From JBMNCQ01 sp049366715 (GTDB taxonomy: Bacteria; Bacillota; Peptococcia; Peptococcales; BICA1-8), in assembly GCA_049366715.1 (NCBI GenBank), contig JBMNCQ010000022.1, positions 1-64,000 on the forward strand: DNA of 64,000 nucleotides. The letters run 5' to 3'. Of this stretch, positions 61,956-64,000 are shown piece by piece; the first letter of the stretch is position 1; every line of letters starts with the position of its first letter. The notes beneath the pieces are model-generated. The model worked only from the letters and a program-made list of their open reading frames with translations, was not told where the DNA came from and searched no databases. The translations under genes were made by a program, and so were the position numbers.

Positions 61956-62690
61956 TTGCAAAAGAGATTTAAAAAAATTCAACTAAGCTTACTGTTAGCT
62001 GTAATTTTCACCATGGTATTTTCCTCGATGGCCTGGGCTGCAGGATATAGTTATTCTTACCGCAGCTATTATTCACCGCAAAAATATTATACCCAGCCGT
62101 CTTATAATTATGGCTATAGTAACAACTACAACTATTACTACAGATACACGCCAAATTATAACTGGAACTGGTCTTACGACTATCAGCAGCCATCTGTCAC
62201 TCAGCCTCAGCCTCAGCCTAAGCCTCAACCTAATCCGAAGCCCACTCCCCGGCCTGAGCCCGAACCTACACCTACACCCGCACCTACACCCGCACCTACA
62301 ACAGGGGTAAGTGCTAACGAGCAGCAAATGATAAACTTGGTAAACCAAGAAAGAAGTGCCCAGGGCTTAGAACCGCTGAAGGTAGACATGGAACTGGTCA
62401 AACTGGCCCGGATGAAAAGTCAGGACATGATTGACAATAACTATTTCAGCCATACATCTCCAACTTACGGAAGCCCCTTTGAAATGATGCAGAATTATGG
62501 TATTTCCTACAGAACTGCCGGTGAGAACCTGGCAGGGGCAGCAACAGTTACTACCGCCCATACCAATTTAATGAACAGTGAGGGGCACCGGGCCAATATT
62601 CTCAACAGCAGCTATACCCGTATTGGGATCGGTATCGTCAAAGGTGGTCCCTACGGTCAGATGTATACCCAATTGTTTATCGGAAAATAA
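61956..62690 (+). CDS. Secreted CAP (YkwD-like) domain protein
   Basis: A 244-residue exported protein. A signal peptide (KKIQLSLLLAVIFTMVFSSM, cleavage after AWA) is followed by a Tyr/Asn-rich stretch (about 25-75). A low-complexity Gln/Pro/Lys segment of PQPQPKP and PTPAPTP repeats (about 80-115) comes next. The C-terminal CAP domain (about 120-244) has NLVNQERSAQGL, FSHTSP, AGENLAGA and SEGHRANILN with the conserved His and Glu. CAP proteins of spore-formers are found on spores and cell surfaces; their exact activity is unknown. The start is TTG behind GGAGGAG. A perfect terminator follows. Confidence 0.9.
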   Translation: MQKRFKKIQLSLLLAVIFTMVFSSMAWAAGYSYSYRSYYSPQKYYTQPSYNYGYSNNYNYYYRYTPNYNWNWSYDYQQPSVTQPQPQPKPQPNPKPTPRPEPEPTPTPAPTPAPTTGVSANEQQMINLVNQERSAQGLEPLKVDMELVKLARMKSQDMIDNNYFSHTSPTYGSPFEMMQNYGISYRTAGENLAGAATVTTAHTNLMNSEGHRANILNSSYTRIGIGIVKGGPYGQMYTQLFIGK

Positions 62691-62698
62691 AAAACAGG

Positions 62699-62728
62699 AG
62701 AACCGCCAGGCTTTGGCGGTTCTTTTTT
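62699..62728 (+). terminator. Intrinsic terminator of the CAP-protein gene
   Basis: AGAACCGCC (62699-62707) and GGCGGTTCT (62715-62723) form a perfect 9-bp stem with a 7-base loop, then TTTTT. It starts 8 bp after the stop codon. Confidence 0.93.
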
Positions 62729-62872
62729 CATACCAATGAAACTTTGCCGGTGAACTTTCCCCCTTTGAACTGCAGGTACTGTAACCTCCTGCTTTCCCCA
62801 AGTCATCATCACCCCCGCCCGTCTGCCGGCATAAGCTGAAATAAGAAGGATTTATGAGGAGAGTAAAGTTAG

Positions 62873-63775
62873 ATGGCTAAATACAAAATAATGTCTTTTG
62901 ACGGCGGGGGAATCCGGGGAGCATTGTCGGCCAAGATATTAGAACGTCTGGTTGATTACGAACCTGCCTTACTTGAGAATGTTAATCTTTTGGCGGGAAC
63001 ATCCTCCGGTGCTTTCATAGCCCTTGGACTGGCGTATGGTCTCAAACCTCCGGAACTCGTGGAATTATATAGTATGAAAAACGGGAGATTTATTTTTACG
63101 CCTGAATACAGTGAAATTCTCAGACCAAAATATAATAACGAGCACCTGAAAGAGGTACTCGGCTCAATTTTTCCCCCGGACCTGAAACTTAAGGATTTAA
63201 AAAAACAGGTACTTATTCCTGTCTTTTGCCTAAACGATGCGCAAACAAATGCCTGGAACCCTGTTTTCCTGCATAATTGCAGTCACTCAGATTTTTTGGA
63301 AATGCCTGTCTTAGATGCGGCTCTAGCCAGCAGTGCCGCCCCCATTTACTTTCCTTCCTATCAGAACTATATAGACGGGGGCGTAGTAGCCAATAATCCC
63401 AGTACCGCCGCAATAGCCTTTGCCAGGGATGAGGCGGCAGGAAATCAGCCCTTAGATGATATCTGTCTTTTGTCTGTCAGCACCGGTTACAGTCCCGCCA
63501 AAATAACGGAGGATACCACAGACTGGGGGGCATTGGAATGGATGCTGTCCTTTTCCCCTCCGATCCCGTTGTTAACCATACTGCTGGACAGTGCAGTTGA
63601 GGCTGATACCTATTACAGCCGGCAGCTCTTAGGTAAACACTATTTCCGGATAAATCCCTTACTACCCAAATCCATATATTTGGATGATTATAACCAGATA
63701 CCAGCCCTCCTTTCTCTGGCCAAAAAATATCACCTTAAGCCTGCTCTGAACTGGCTCAGAGCAAATTGGTACTAA
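62873..63775 (+). CDS. Patatin-like phospholipase
   Basis: A 300-residue patatin-fold lipase. The oxyanion loop FDGGGIRGALSA is near the start, the nucleophile elbow GTSSG carries Ser44, and the catalytic Asp lies in YIDGGVVANNPS at about 167. Such enzymes cleave fatty acids from phospholipids. It has no signal peptide, so it acts inside the cell. GAGGAG precedes the ATG. In bacterial antiphage systems patatins are often effectors, but no sensor or synthase gene is adjacent here, so a lipid-turnover role is preferred. Confidence 0.9.
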   Translation: MAKYKIMSFDGGGIRGALSAKILERLVDYEPALLENVNLLAGTSSGAFIALGLAYGLKPPELVELYSMKNGRFIFTPEYSEILRPKYNNEHLKEVLGSIFPPDLKLKDLKKQVLIPVFCLNDAQTNAWNPVFLHNCSHSDFLEMPVLDAALASSAAPIYFPSYQNYIDGGVVANNPSTAAIAFARDEAAGNQPLDDICLLSVSTGYSPAKITEDTTDWGALEWMLSFSPPIPLLTILLDSAVEADTYYSRQLLGKHYFRINPLLPKSIYLDDYNQIPALLSLAKKYHLKPALNWLRANWY

Positions 63776-63800
63776 AATCGCCTCTCCCGGCGATTTTTTT
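63774..63800 (+). terminator. Intrinsic terminator of the patatin gene
   Basis: AAAATCGCC and GGCGATTTT form a 9-bp stem with a 6-base loop, followed by T's. It overlaps the stop codon of the gene. Confidence 0.9.
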
Positions 63801-63921
63801 TATGGGCCTTAAATATCCAGACCCGGTTAAAGCACCGGCTTAACTTTTTCCGAAAGAATATCATAAATATCCCTTTTCAGAAAATAATACTACCAGAGAA
63901 GTAATGAAAGGAGTGGCCGGC

Positions 63922-64000
63922 ATGAACGGAATTACCGTCAGAGAGATTAAAGAGATTAATCCTTCTCTTGTTGCCCAATTAATTAACATTGAAGAAAATG
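63922..64000 (+). CDS. Start of a gene cut by the window edge (possibly GNAT-type)
   Basis: An ATG preceded by AAAGGAGTGG begins an open frame of 26 codons that runs off the window (NGITVREIKEINPSLVAQLI). The pattern of a short beta strand followed by a polar helix resembles the first segment of GNAT acetyltransferases, but too little is visible to be sure. Confidence 0.4.
   Translation, partial: MNGITVREIKEINPSLVAQLINIEEN

Noticed and set aside
62873..63775. Patatin as effector of an antiphage system
   Set aside because: No nucleotide cyclase, sensor or other defence gene is adjacent, and the gene has its own terminator.
1..64000. tRNA, rRNA, CRISPR arrays, insertion sequences and prophage genes
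   Set aside because: I looked for these by eye over the window and saw no cloverleaf, regular spacer array, transposase or phage gene; a tRNA or small RNA could still have been missed.

Overview
The window looks like a chromosomal segment of an anaerobic, low-to-mid GC, Gram-positive bacterium of the Clostridia type; I cannot name the genus. The signs are strong AGGAGG-type ribosome sites, frequent GTG and TTG starts, short intrinsic terminators, an S-layer-homology protein, a two-subunit GlgC/GlgD glycogen system, a LutABC lactate system, a TPP riboswitch on thiC, a SpoIIE-type phosphatase and a CAP/YkwD protein. There is no transposase, prophage, CRISPR array, rRNA or tRNA that I could see. 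Most genes lie on the minus strand.

Layout. 0-4.4 kb: a PLP-enzyme pair (aminotransferase, cysteine-synthase-like) diverges from a MarR regulator and an alkylsulfatase-like metallo-beta-lactamase protein; the MarR gene has a consensus promoter with a palindrome between its -35 and -10 boxes and almost no leader. 4.4-12.2 kb: riboswitch-controlled thiC, then a TAXI-TRAP transporter and an enolase-superfamily enzyme behind a sigma-54 promoter, with the sigma-54 activator upstream. 12.4-14 kb: a gene remnant and an S-layer-homology protein.

14.1-19.8 kb: the most unusual block. It holds an arylsulfotransferase-family enzyme without a signal peptide, a DASS-type anion transporter, a Crp/Fnr regulator, a lone GcvH, and a glutaredoxin domain fused to a radical-SAM-activase-like domain that lacks the iron-sulfur motif. 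The first gene and gcvH each have a 16-bp TGTAA-N6-TTACA dyad about 30 bp above a TATAAT box. This suggests a small regulon run by the Crp/Fnr protein encoded between them. The regulator's recognition helix has Val where Crp has Glu.

19.9-31.6 kb: a decayed membrane-protein gene, lutABC, a TrkA-type protein, an orphan kdpDE pair without the pump, a PAP2 phosphatase, a zinc phospholipase-like protein and an EAL-CBS-GGDEF protein. 31.8-42.4 kb: a chemoreceptor, a DEAD-box helicase, a 37-residue membrane peptide, an MFS transporter, alanine dehydrogenase with a PucR-type regulator, a PAS-PP2C phosphatase and a GntR regulator. 42.5-54.2 kb: a compact glycogen operon, glgB-glgP-glgC-glgD-glgA-amylase-pgi, coding for both synthesis and breakdown and linking to glycolysis. 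54.5-64 kb: small unknown proteins, a cysteine-desulfurase-like enzyme with a DsrE-family protein, a DUF421 membrane protein, lipase and phosphoesterase genes, an alanine-glyoxylate-type aminotransferase, a secreted CAP protein, a patatin-like lipase and the start of one more gene cut by the window edge.

Start codons were chosen by ribosome-site spacing, so several genes are shorter than the longest possible reading frame. All functions are read from motifs by eye; no database search was run.
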